Assembly: GCF_000003815.2 (NCBI RefSeq)
Contig: NC_049983.1
Span: forward strand, 5,451,042-5,513,041
DNA from: Branchiostoma floridae
Taxonomy: Eukaryota; Chordata; Leptocardii; Amphioxiformes; Branchiostomatidae
Direction: 5' to 3'
DNA: 62,000 bases
Positions 44,208 through 54,256 of this stretch are shown here, in pieces (position 1 is the first letter of the stretch; each line of letters begins with the position of its first letter). A program made the position numbers and the translations under genes. Below the pieces are notes generated by a model. The model was not told the origin of the DNA, did no database searches, and saw nothing but the letters and a program-made list of their open reading frames with translations.

Positions 44208-45182
44208 TTATTGGCCAGGTGGGTCTGTGCTTTGACAGACAGGGTTCCCTTGCACGTCACTTGCACCATAGCTAACCTGAAAAAGTATGAAAAAACAAAA
44301 CACGAAATTGGTAAACTTAAATCAAAACAATTGGATTCTAACTTAAAAATACCATTCAAGATTGCTTTCATTAAAGACCAAGCAAAATGTATTTCGTACT
44401 CGTACCTGGTTGTCCCCTTGGCGCCCAGCCAACCCAACAGCTGGAATGCTCATTATGTTGTAGCAGTGCGGGCAGACGGCACTCATTATCAGCTGGGCCT
44501 CCAGCTCCCTCGTAGCCATGGCATCATCTGCACCCGCACTCTGTACAAATGTTTTACACGTACCATTATTTTCCCTCTTGGTTATCATTATGTGACACGT
44601 TCTGATGAATCTTATTGCTTTGCATTTGGTAGTACGTATAATCTTTCTTGGTATTTACGTCTGTGCCATGCATTGTGGCATTGTGAGCAATCACTGCATT
44701 TCATATTGCCCCCGAACCCTTTCTTATCGTCTTCCCGGGAAGCTCCCAACCTTGGAAAGCGGTATGTTACTGACACACCGCATTAGTGTACGTATCGACT
44801 TCGTACAAGGCTCTGTTTAACTTAGTACATTATTGGTGCCGATTCTACAAGGGTGGATCAGTGCACGCAATAACTGAACTGGTCACCGAGCTCGCCCCAT
44901 ATCATAGGGACATAACTTACCGCATTTATTTATTCAAATTGCAACAAGGGCAATACAATGTGGACACATAGGCAGCATGCTGATATGCTGATATGCAGCA
45001 TGCTGCGGCAACTTACCGCATGTGTACAAGCAGTTACGTATACTACCCACCTGCACAATCGGAGCCCATTGAGTCTCAGTCCTAACCGACAGGCGAAACG
45101 GCCTTCCACAGTCAAAGCGGGTGCATTTCTGTCGGCACTTCACTATCAGATGATAGTCTTGGCCACGATGTTCTTCTGCCAT
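44208..45182 (-). CDS. Three-exon gene of 111 residues, short chimeric member of the repeat-protein cluster
   Basis: Exon 1 (45051-45182, 132 nt) starts at an ATG in a good context and encodes MAEEHRGQDYHLIVKCRQKC, TRFDCGRPFRLSVRTETQW and APIVQ before GTGGGT. Exon 2 (44406-44540, 135 nt; acceptor TTGTACAG, donor GTACGA) encodes ADDAMATRELEAQLIMSAVC then PHCYNIMSIPAVGLAGRQGD. Exon 3 (44208-44276, 69 nt; acceptor CTTTTTCAG) encodes VSYGASDVQGNPVCQSTDPP-GQ and a TAA. All junctions are phase 0. Exon 3 is a diverged first module of the terminal exon of copies A-C, cut short by the stop. Exon 1 resembles the PDEDRGQDDY frame at 56.2 kb. Cys pairs (CRQKC, CPHC) could bind a metal, but this is a guess. 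Upstream exons may exist. The function is unknown. The LINE at 45.5 kb lies just upstream. Confidence 0.55.
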
Positions 45183-45382
45183 TTCAACGTTACTCGCTTG
45201 TGTTGTTTGGATGTAGAAAGTTTACTGAAACCTCTTTCCGCAGGGCTGCGTAGCCTCTGGTGTTGTGCAGTAGCCAATGTTTTGTATGCTGATGAGTGAG
45301 TCACTAAGTATACTATTTTGAGCGCCGCCGAGTACTAGCTAGTACCTTCTGTGATTGGCCGTTGGTATGTTACACACGTGGG

Positions 45383-45468
45383 CGCAGGGGAGTCCCCTTC
45401 CAGCTGGAACCTACGAAACTTCACAGTCAAAGCGAGACTTCTCTTTTCCTTGTCAATTTCCTCTGTAA
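45383..45468 (-). pseudogene. Candidate relic exon of the cluster beside the LINE
   Basis: On the minus strand CGCTTTGACTGTGAAGTTTCG resembles the CGCTTTGACTGTGGAAGGCCG-like part of the 45.05-45.18-kb exon (key match CGCTTTGACTGTG). The frame LALTVKFRRFQLEGDSPAP is open. It may be an upstream duplicate exon separated from its 5' side by the LINE insertion. Confidence 0.3.
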
Positions 45469-45481
45469 CTAGCCTCCATAG

Positions 45482-48400
45482 GAGAAGAAAAACAACTGCA
45501 CGAAGGCTAGATTACTGGTTGGTTGAAAACACCTTGACTGATGTTATGGAAGCTGGCCATTATGCCAGTATTTGCAGTGATCACAACGCTGTGTTTATAG
45601 ATATGCATGTTAAGGAAACACCAAGAGGAAATGGATTCTGGAAACTAAATGTTAATCTTTTAAACGATCCAAACTATAAGCACGAAATAGAAAGGCTTAT
45701 TGAAGACACCAAAATAGAATTCAAACAGTGTAAACCAGAACTTATATGGGAAATATGCAAAATGAAGATCAAAGAGCTGTCTATAGCATGGTCAAAGTTT
45801 AAAACTAAAGAGAGAAACACCTCAGAAAAAGAAATAACAAATAAATTGGAAACTCTACAAGAGAAAATAGATAAGGATTTAAATCCTCAAACTCTTGCTG
45901 AATATGAATGTGTTAAGACGCAGCTGGAGAGTATTCTCCTAGAAAAGGCCAAAGGTCAACAAATCAGAGCAAAAGCAAGATATATTGCAGAAGGTGAAAG
46001 ACCATCCAAGTACTTTTTGAGCTTAGAAAACAAGAAGCAAAGTCAAAATTGTATAACCTCGCTAGTGAGAGACAAGGAAAAAATACATGACCAAGCAGAG
46101 ATATTAAAAGAGTGTAGAAGCTTTTATCAAACTCTATACTCCTCTAAAAAGGTACCCGAAGACAAAATTGAAGACTTCCTGGGATCTATGAATATTCCAA
46201 ACATACTATCTGAACAAGAAAAGCAGGAGTGTGACAAACCAATCACATTACAAGAGTGTGAAGAAGCTGTAACAAGCATGAAACAAGGTAAAACACCTGG
46301 CCCTGATGGGCTTCCACCTGAATTTTACAAACTGTTCTGGACTTCAATTGGAGTTTTAGTGCATTCTGTTATTTGCAATGCACTCAGTGAAGGAAAACTA
46401 CCACCCTCCTTCAGAAAGGCCCTACTAAGATTGATACACAAAAATGGAGACATGGAATCACTTAGCAATTGGAGACCTATAAGCCTCTTAAATACCGATT
46501 ATAAGATACTTGCTTTTGTCATGGCAAATAGAATTAAACCTCTCCTGAAAGATCTAATAAATAAGGACCAGTGTGCTTACATAAAAGGACGTTTCATAGG
46601 ACAAAATGTTAGATTAATTCAAGATATAATTGACTTCTGTGACTCCAAAAATAAGACAGGTATTGTACTATTCATAGATTTTGAGAAAGCGTTTGATTGT
46701 GTGGAGCACAATTTTATGTTTAAGGTATTAGAGAAATTTAACTTTGGCCCAAATTTTGTAAACTGGGTAAAGATCATGTATTCTGACTGTCTGTTATCTA
46801 CAAGGGGTGAATCGGCCGACCCACTGCCAGACCCCTATGGGTGGGTAATGTGACGCACTTATGCCTAAGTGCGCTACTGTTTCTTCTTGTAGCAGAGATC
46901 CTATTTTATAGCATACAAAATAACCAAAATATCAAAGGTGTCACAGTAGACGAAGCAGAAATTAAGATGTGCCAGGTGGCAGATGATACCACTGTTTTCT
47001 TGTCCACTGAAGACTCACTGTATGAAACACTTGAGTGCCTTAGCTCATTCTCTAATGTGGCTGGACCCAACTTAAACAAAGCTAAAACAAAAGGACTGTG
47101 GCTATGTATATGGAAACACAGAAAAGATGAAATAGCAGGTATCCAATGGCCTTCTGTAATTAAGTCACTTGGTGTAAATTTTGGTCATAGCAAGGAACAA
47201 TTAATGAAATTAAACTGGGATGACAAGGTAAAACAAGTTAAAACAGTTCTCAATACTTGGTGCCAAAGGAATCTTACTTTATTTGGGAAAATAACCATTG
47301 TAAAGGCATTGGCAGCTGCAAAGGTAACATATGTAATGAACATTCTTCCAACACCAACAATAGTGTTAAAGGAGCTAAATGCTGCCTTTTTTAATTTTGT
47401 GTGGAGTGGAAAAAAGGACAAAATTAAACGGAAAACTCTTATTGGCAACTATGAACAGGGAGGTTTAAAAATGCTAGACATACATAGTGTGAAAGATGCT
47501 CTCTTGGCGTCTTGGGTTAAACGTTTGCTTAATGGTAAGGGTTCTTGGAGACATATCCCTTTACACTACTTATCTTCCTTAGATATAGACTTGAATTTGG
47601 TGTTTCAAATGAGTTGCATTGAAGACAAATACCTGTATAATGTAACCCTCTTTAGAAGCAAGTTATCTATGCATGGTACAAAGNNNNNNNNNNNNNNNNN
47701 NNNNNNNNNNNNNNNNNNNNNNNNNNNNNNNNNNNNNNNNNNNNNNNNNNNNNNNNNNNNNNNNNNNNNNNNNNNNNNNNNNNTTTGTTTATATACAGGA
47801 TATGTTACAAAATGGTACTTTTATAAGTGACAGAGAGGTGTTCCGAAAACTTACCAAGAAACATAACAGGATGTGTGAATTGCTCATTGTAAAAAGAGCC
47901 ATACGTACAAATTGTTGTATCGAAAGAGAAACGTTAGAAACACCAGCCTTAGATTTTCCAAAAACTTCTGTGATATACCGAAACCTTATGTTACAAATAT
48001 CTATAGTTCCAAACTGCCAACAGAAATGGCAGACACATTTTTATATATACTCACTTAATTGGAAGAAGATTTGGAAAATGCTAGGCACAACTTCATGTAA
48101 AGAAACACAAATAGCAGAGCTTAATTACAAACTACTTCATCAAATTTTACCATGTGGTGAGAAATTAAACAAATGGAGAATACAAGATGAAGATGGTCAA
48201 GTAGTTGATCCTGTATGTAAATTATGTGACAGTGGACATGTTGACAATTATAAACATATGTTCCTGGAATGTAAAAGGCTAACTAACCTGTGGAATTTGG
48301 TACATACTTCTGTACCATTTAGCCCCAGTAACCCTTATATTGATGTTGAAGAGATGATACTGGGAAAGGTAAACCAGCCAATAAACGAAAATATTCTGAA

Positions 48401-48545
48401 GAGAAGAATACGAATTATATCTATAGCAAAGTGGGTTATCTTTAAAACATGGATTTTTTCTAGGAAGTGCCCACTGCCAATTTCAGGCCATAACTTATCT
48501 AACATCTTCAATTGTGAACTCAAAAACAGGCTTCATGTTCTGTAA
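45482..48545 (+). pseudogene. Tx1/L1-like LINE ORF2: endonuclease end, reverse transcriptase, C-terminal domain
   Basis: In order: endonuclease tail RLDYWLVENTLTDVM with SDHNAVFIDMHV; a long charged linker; RT motifs ARYIAEGERPSKYFLSLENK, GKTPGPDGLPPEFYKLFW, NWRPISLLNTDYKILAFVMA, CAYIKGRFIGQNVRLIQDI and the motif-A block IVLFIDFEKAFD. After a frame change it resumes with SALLFLLVAEILFY and motif C as VADDTTVF (usually Y/FADD). The C-terminal part has NWKKIWKML, ETQIAELNYKLLHQILPCGE and the zinc-knuckle CKLCDSGHVDNYKHMFLEC, ending at a TAA near 48543. These motifs place it in the L1/Tx1 group. Between about 46803 and 46862 the expected block leading to GCPLS is replaced by unrelated sequence with a stop, so ORF2 is broken. 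The N gap hides part of the thumb region. Confidence 0.85.
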
Positions 48546-49048
48546 TGTTTACTTCTATGTACTTTAATAATGATCTTTAAGCTCATAAAAAGCAACAACA
48601 ACTGTTGAACCCATAGTATGTAAACTATAGTTCTATTCCAGTCTAGATCTACTGTGTTATAACATACTGTAAACTATCCATTGTTATGAAAGGAAAAGTC
48701 CTGAATGTAAAAAAATAACTTGTTGTTTTTGGTAACCATCTACATGTACATGTATCATGATTATTCCATGACAATTGTGGCAACCAAGTGGTGCATAGTG
48801 GTTATACATAATAGCCTGTATAAGTACATGAGAGAAATGCTTATATAGACAAAGATATTTTTTCCATGCGCATTACCTATTGTGTCTAAGAAAGGTACTC
48901 TTACTTATACGACAGTGGACACTAGCACTTCGAATTACTCAATGTACAATAGTAGCTTAGATACTCTGTTTTGACAAATGTATTATTTGTTTTACTAATA
49001 AAGCCTTGAAAAAAAATTTAAAATAAAAAAAATAATAAAAAATAAAAG
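45482..49048 (+). mobile_element. 5'-truncated Tx1/L1-like LINE with target site duplication
   Basis: The element runs from inside the endonuclease domain to an A-rich 3' end (AATAAAGCC at 49000, then an A/T-rich tail). CTAGCCTCCATAG is found immediately on both sides (45469-45481 and 49049-49061), a 13-base target duplication. An N gap lies inside (47684-47783). Confidence 0.8.
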
Positions 49049-49205
49049 CTAGCCTCCATAGCAGGCTCTCTGGGGCCTTCTTTGGGCTCATAATACTTGG
49101 CAGTCAGAAATGGCCAGCAATCAGCGACCCAGTACAAATAGAAATGGCCAGCAACAGTGTATTATGAGCCCAAAGAAGGCCCCAGAGAGCCTGCTATGGA
49201 GGCTA

Positions 49206-50457
49206 CTCTGTCACAAAGTACAATAACTTACATGCCTGCTGGTACGGACCTGGGAGCTGCCGGTGACACCTGTTAAATGTAGCCTCCTTCGCAGCCTTCC
49301 GCGAGCGCTGACGATTATTGTTGGGCCTTGGGCTGATCCGAGATTTTCAACATATGGGCCAGATCACTCATGCTGTAGAGATCGTGTCTGCGCCACTACA
49401 AAGCCTGAGATTTTTCGGCTCCAATAAAAGCAACAATGGTTAAGAATGTATTTCAATAGGCAAATTGCCAGTAATTCTTCTAGCGGAGGTAAACACGACC
49501 TTCCCGGCATTAGCAACTAACCTATTCTAGTATAACTAGTATAAGTTGAAAATCGCGAGTCAGCGCTCCCATCAACACTAATTACATATATAAACGTCAC
49601 CATTGCCCGTGGACCAGGGAAGCAAAGAAAAGACGCGTTGATAAAGAGCTACCAACAGGTATTGATATGTAAAGAGGCCAAGGGCCATAGTCAATGTTCA
49701 AAGTCTGTCACAACTATAGAGTCAGGGAGTAAATTGAACGAGGGCCAGAGTAAAGTGACAATGTGAGAGTGAGCGAGAGCCTGAATTCAAACGCGCAAAT
49801 TGAAGGTTTCACAAAAAACTGCACAGGTATAATTCGCAGTAAATGTGTGTCTAAGGGTTGCGGAAAAGTTTATCAATCATTATCTTTCAAAACATAGGAT
49901 TTACAGGAATTTTTATTAAATTAAGACATTCTTAACTCATGCCACAATGACCACAAGGCGAGCCCGAACTGCAGTAGTTCCGGCAAATTCTCGCAATTGT
50001 TCCAATTCATTGATCAATACAAAGAATTCTTCACACCCTAAAAAAGGCCTAAACCAACAAAGTATTCTATTCTATTTTTGTCCCTCTGTTTTCTGGAAGC
50101 ACATGTGGATCTATTAAAACCTGATATATACAAATAACACCAGTCAGCGAGTCCACAATAAGTTTCAAAAGCACAGAGAAGCTGTACGTACAAATCGTTT
50201 TATAAAAAAACTATATTCACAAAATATCAATATACAAGGAATCCCATGAATGCTGAGGTAACATACAGAACCCCTTCTTGATACAGGTGGAACAAACTAG
50301 CTTAGCTACACATTGTTTGTACATACACATTAAGAAGATAAATTCATCTGTAAGTCTTATCATGATAATGATAACTCAACAATTGTACATCTTTATTATA
50401 CAATACTTGGCAACTTCTAATAGTTACAGTTGCCCGTACATCTGTAATAGATGCTTA
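49206..50457. other. No coding exon; 3' flank of copy B from about 50080
   Basis: GTAGCCTCCTTCGCAGCC near 49280 recalls the MITE end. From about 50080 the sequence aligns with the 3' flanks at 39140-39480 and 59740-60060 (CACCAGTCAGCGAGTCCA, CAAGGAATCCCA, CATTAAGAAGATAA) but is clearly more diverged. Confidence 0.45.
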
Positions 50458-50706
50458 GAGGTGGCGCCATCTCCATTTCTGTAGCCCTTGGGCCACACAT
50501 GTGCAAGTCACTACAGCAGGGGGCTGGTCCGCTGGTAGTGATGTGTGTTTAACTCCCATACTCTTCCTCATAGCGCTGAATGCTAAGCAGAGAAAGCAGC
50601 ATGTACCATTTTTAAAGTCTTTGGTATACGTATGACTCAACCGGGGATAGAACTCACGACCTACCGAATGCAAGGTGAACACTCTACCCACTCGGCCATT
50701 GCACCG
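50458..50706 (-). mobile_element. tRNA-derived SINE inserted in the copy-B 3' flank
   Basis: The minus strand starts GGTGCAATGGCCGAGTGGG with an A-box (TGGCCGAGTGGGTAGAGTG) and a B-box (GGTCGTGAGTTCTATCCC). The tail runs to GATGGCGCCACCTC. The corresponding position in the flanks of copies A and C (around 39480 and 60070) has no insertion, giving two empty sites for comparison. Confidence 0.7.
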
Positions 50707-51759
50707 AACTACTATTACTTAAGAACAATTCTGGGGGGACTAAACATCTCTATAATAGATTACGTGTTATGTGATGAACATATAAACCTGTACATTCTTT
50801 GCAATTTAAAACTTTGCTTTAGTGCTGCTAAATGTAAATGTATGAGAAATTCTGTACGTTGTATGCCCTTAAGGCTCGCTCTATTGTTACTCTGTTCTCC
50901 GCTTCAAAGTGGTGGAAGGTGGTGGAATGATGGTAACACTCAATGTTGTAGTGTCCAGGCACTTCTGTGTTTTGCTGAACAGGCTTAGCTTGTACCTGAC
51001 TGACACCATAGGCTGTTGAAGTTGTATAACGATGGTAACGCCCATACTCATAGTGCCCTGGCACTTCTGTGTTTTGACGAATGGGCCTTCCTTCCTCGCT
51101 GACTCCCGTGTTCTCCCCAGTAGTACCGGAATGGTTGTAACGCTCAATGTTGTAATGTCCCGGCCCCTCTGTGCATTGACGAACAGGTTTCCTTGCACCT
51201 CACTGACTCCATAGGGGACCTGAATTAGAAAAGGGCGGTGGTAGTAAAGGGCGGTGTCAAAGATCCTTTTAGTATAAATCACTGAGGAGTAAGAGACGGT
51301 ATCTTGTTTTTTAAAGTAAACAAAAAAATCTGCGCACCTAATATAAACACAAGGAGGATAATGTCACAATGTTGAAACAGTTCGAGAGACTGACACATTG
51401 GTATATAAACGGCAATGACGAGTAATTTACAGTAACAAAGGTTGCCTTTTGTGTTATGTACCATAAACTGTCACACGTCTCACGTCAGGGCTCTTACCGG
51501 TCGGGCAGGGCATACTTTCACTTATTGTGTCAACACGGGACGGGACGAATGCAAATATAATACAAATATCAGATGCGATCAAAATGTGAAGGCCCGACTT
51601 GTCCAATTGTCCCCGCCCCAGAATTAACTCATGTGGCGTACAAACCACGTAAATCTGCTTGAAGGAAATCTACTACTCGGCTATTTGGGGAAAAAATAGG
51701 TCCATACCCGAGAAACTATCATGAGTTATACAAAAGGTCCGTAACACCACTACATCGGG

Positions 51760-51805
51760 ATACTGAAGGTAAACCCAGCTGCGCAGCGTGGAAATGTGCA
51801 AGTAG
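51760..51805 (-). pseudogene. Relic of the 111-nt exon's 3' end
   Basis: The minus strand reads TTCCACGCTGCGCAGCTGGG followed by TTTACCTTCAGTATCCCGATG. This matches the end of the 54.1-kb exon and the start of its intron, but the donor GTGAGT is changed to CTGGGT. Confidence 0.5.
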
Positions 51806-51984
51806 AAAGGGGCACGGTACTGCTCTAGCTACCAGTACATACAGGACATTTCATCTAAAACTTTTCGCAAGACACGGACATGTATAAGGAATACTAGGAG
51901 TGCAAAGCTCACATACAGAATAGACGTGATCAGGAACACGTACAAACGTTGAAACCGCCGCACAGCAAGGGTGAGTTACGCGGC

Positions 51985-53960
51985 GCCACCCGGAAGCGGT
52001 GACCGCGGCCTCGAAGCTCGCTCGCCCGTCGTGATTGCTGATAATCGCGCTATATAACTAAAATAACCGTAACTTGTATCAAAACAAAATTTAAGACACA
52101 GAGAGGCAAGATATTTGCGATTAAGCTGCCGGAATAGCTTTTTTTGTGCGAATTTTTTAACTACTGTTGGTAGGTGCGCCTTCAGAATTCGCACCCGGCC
52201 AAAATGGGCCGTACTGCGCGAACCCCGCGTCAGCCTGATCGGTGACCGCGGCGGCGAATCCGAGCCTGCTCGGCTCGGTGTGATTGCTGATAATCACGCT
52301 ATAACTAAAAACCCATAACTTGTATCAAAACAAAATCTAGGACACAGAGGCAAGATATTTGCGGTGAAGCTCACGTAAGCTTACGATCGCAGGTGCCGGA
52401 GTTTTTTTAAGCAAATTTTAAACTAACGTTAGTATTGGTACCGGGTGCGCGTTCAGAAGCGGTGACCGCGGCGGATTCCGGAACTCGCTCGGCTCGGCGT
52501 GGTTGCTGATAATCGCGCTATAGAGAAATGGTTTATTATTGCCATTGACATTAAAAAACACTTGCAGCACATTTACAAATGGCTGAATTGTCGTTTTTTC
52601 ACACTCAGTACTTCAACCTCTAACTCAAGTTAACACTTTTAAAATGATCGAGTCACAACATAACATCTATCGTTTACAATAACTGGTCAGTTACTATACA
52701 AAGAAAGATTCGCTAGTATTCACAAATTACCCTTAGTCTTGGTTCAGGAGCTTTACACAGTACGGTAATGTGCTATTAGCGAAACGAGCAGTTCTACACC
52801 GGAAGTGAGAGAGTTTGTCTTTGTTTCTTAGAGACCTATCATGGGTATCCCCTCGTCTAGATGGAAGCCAATAACTGAATCTTTCAGAGTTGACAAGAGT
52901 TCGTGCAAACCGTAGGCATAGATTGTCCCTTCTACAGTCCAGTCGACAAAGACCCGAAGTGTTCAGTGCACTGTCGTAAGTGACGTACTCCCGTCCTAGT
53001 ATAATTCTCAGAGCCCTCTTCTGCACGCGTTCGACTTTCGATGACAAAACTCTGGTAAGACCGGGGTGCCAGATGACACCCTATATGATAGCTAAAAACT
53101 CGTAACTTGTATCAATACAAAATCTAAAATGCACAAGGGCAAGGTGTTTGCGGTGAAGCTCACGAAAGCTTGCGATCGCAGGTGCCGGAATTTTAAAACT
53201 AACGTTAGTATTGGTAAGTGTGCGTTCAGAAGTGGTGACCGAGGCAGCGGATCAGCGGCTCGGCGGGAATGGCGTAGGTGTGCGTTCAGAAGCGGTGACC
53301 GCGGCGGATCCCGGAACTCGCTCGGCTCGGCGTGATTGCTACATAATCGTGCTATAACTAAAAACTCGTAACTTGTATCAAAACAAAATTCAAGGCACAT
53401 ATAGGCCAAATACTTGTGGTGAAGCTCAAGAAATTTTGTGATCGTAGGTGCCGGAATGATTTTTTTTGGCGAATTTTTAAACTGTCTAGTGTTGGTAGGT
53501 GCACGCCGTTAACGTTCAGAGAGGCGCAGGGGCCACCGCAAAATGGGCCGTACTGCGCTAGCTACCTACATACAGGGCATGTCATCTAAAAACTTGTCAC
53601 AAGACACAGACATGGAATACCAGGAGTGCGAAGCTCACATAGAGAATAGACGTATTTATGCTCAATTAGGAACACGTACAAACGTTAAACCGACGCACAG
53701 CAGGGGCCAAGGCAATTGTTCGAACCCCGAGTCAGCCTGATCGGTGACCGCGGCGGCGAATATCAGCGGCTCGGCGTGACTGCCGTGGGTGCGCGTTCAG
53801 AAGCGGTGACCGCGGCGGCGGATACCGGAAGTCGCTCGGCTCGGTACCGGTGTGATTGTTACATAATCGTGCTATAACTAAAAAAAACCGTAACTTGTAC
53901 AAACAAAATTTAAGACGCATAAAGGCAAGATGTTTTCGGTGAAGCTCACGAAATTCTGTA
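51985..53960. repeat. GC-rich tandem repeat, about six partial units of 200-250 bp
   Basis: Units share TTCAGAAGCGGTGACCGCGG, CTCGCTCGGCTCGGCGTG, TGATAATCGCGCTATA, CGTAACTTGTATCAAAACAA, GGTGAAGCTCACG and CGCAGGTGCCGGAAT. Copies start near 51985, 52230, 52450, 53230, 53285 and 53740, with truncations. A larger unit is also repeated: 51830-51975 and 53560-53715 share CATACAGG-CAT...CATCTAAAA, ACGTACAAACGTT and CGCACAGCA. All of it lies in the copy-B intron. Confidence 0.65.
52524..53083 (-). pseudogene. Non-LTR retrotransposon 3' fragment nested in the tandem repeat
   Basis: The minus strand frame 53047-52733 encodes KVERVQKRALRIILGREYVT, DSALNTSGLCRLDCRRDNLC and LSHFRCRTARFANSTLPY. This is the C-terminal region of a common animal LINE type (ERVQKRALRIILG...Y..AL...GL..L..RR..LC..FA). 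The insertion splits a repeat unit at CGCTATA: the unit stops at 52523 and resumes at about 53084 (TAGCTAAAAACTCGTAACTTG). The 3' end reads AATAATAAACCATTTCTC, without a long A tail. Confidence 0.65.
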
Positions 53961-54256
53961 ATCGTAGGTGCCGCAATGTTGTTTTGGTCAAATTGGTGAT
54001 TTTTTAAACTAGTGTTCGTGCACGTTCAGAATTCGAACCGGCCACTGCCACGCTATTTGAGAAAATATCGGTTCACGCCTGAGAAATTATAAGTTACATG
54101 AAAGTCATAAACACCACTACATCGGGACACTGAAGGTAAACTCACCTGCGCAGCGTGGAAGTGTGGAAGTAGTACCGCCGCCTGTCGTGTCACCACACGA
54201 GACATTCTGCCACAGTCAACAGCGGGATATCTGCGTTTTTCGTCAGGAACAGAGGC

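Larger units (their letters stand above)
45469..49205. mobile_element. Palindromic MITE (TAGCCTCCATAGCAGG family) split by a LINE
   Basis: The main body is 49049-49205. Its two arms are almost perfect inverted copies of about 45 bases (AGCCTCCATAGCAGGCTCTC... and ...GAGAGCCTGCTATGGAGGCT), around a middle in which AAATGGCCAGCAA is directly repeated. The first 13 bases, CTAGCCTCCATAG, also occur at 45469-45481, at the 5' end of the LINE. The LINE therefore inserted into this MITE's left arm and duplicated the site. ACT flanks both outer ends and may be the MITE's own target duplication. Confidence 0.65.
50828..54256 (-). pseudogene. Repeat-protein gene, copy B (1-base deletion in the terminal exon)
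   Basis: The upstream exon (54146-54256, 111 nt; acceptor CCCTGCAG, donor GTGAGT) is open in phase 0 and encodes ASVPDEKRRYPAVDCGRMSR, VVTRQAAVLLPHF and HAAQ. The terminal exon (50828-51219; acceptor TAATTCAG) has the same three modules as copies A and C: PYGVSEVQG, GVSEEGRPIRQNTEVPGHYE and GVSQVQAKPVQQNTEVPGHY, then YHHSTTFHHFEAENRVT and an end at SYIYI. Near 51190 one G is missing (CAAGGAAACC against CAAGGGAAACC in copy A), so the exon is 392 nt and the frame breaks in module 1. The shifted frame happens to stay open for about 100 codons. The intron is expanded by a GC-rich tandem repeat and a LINE fragment. Either a pseudogene or a polymorphic allele. Confidence 0.5.

Noticed and set aside
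44166-44786. 206-codon plus-strand open frame
   Set aside because: It is antisense to the 44.2-45.2 kb gene, whose minus-strand exons have matching splice sites and phases; the plus frame shows no motif.
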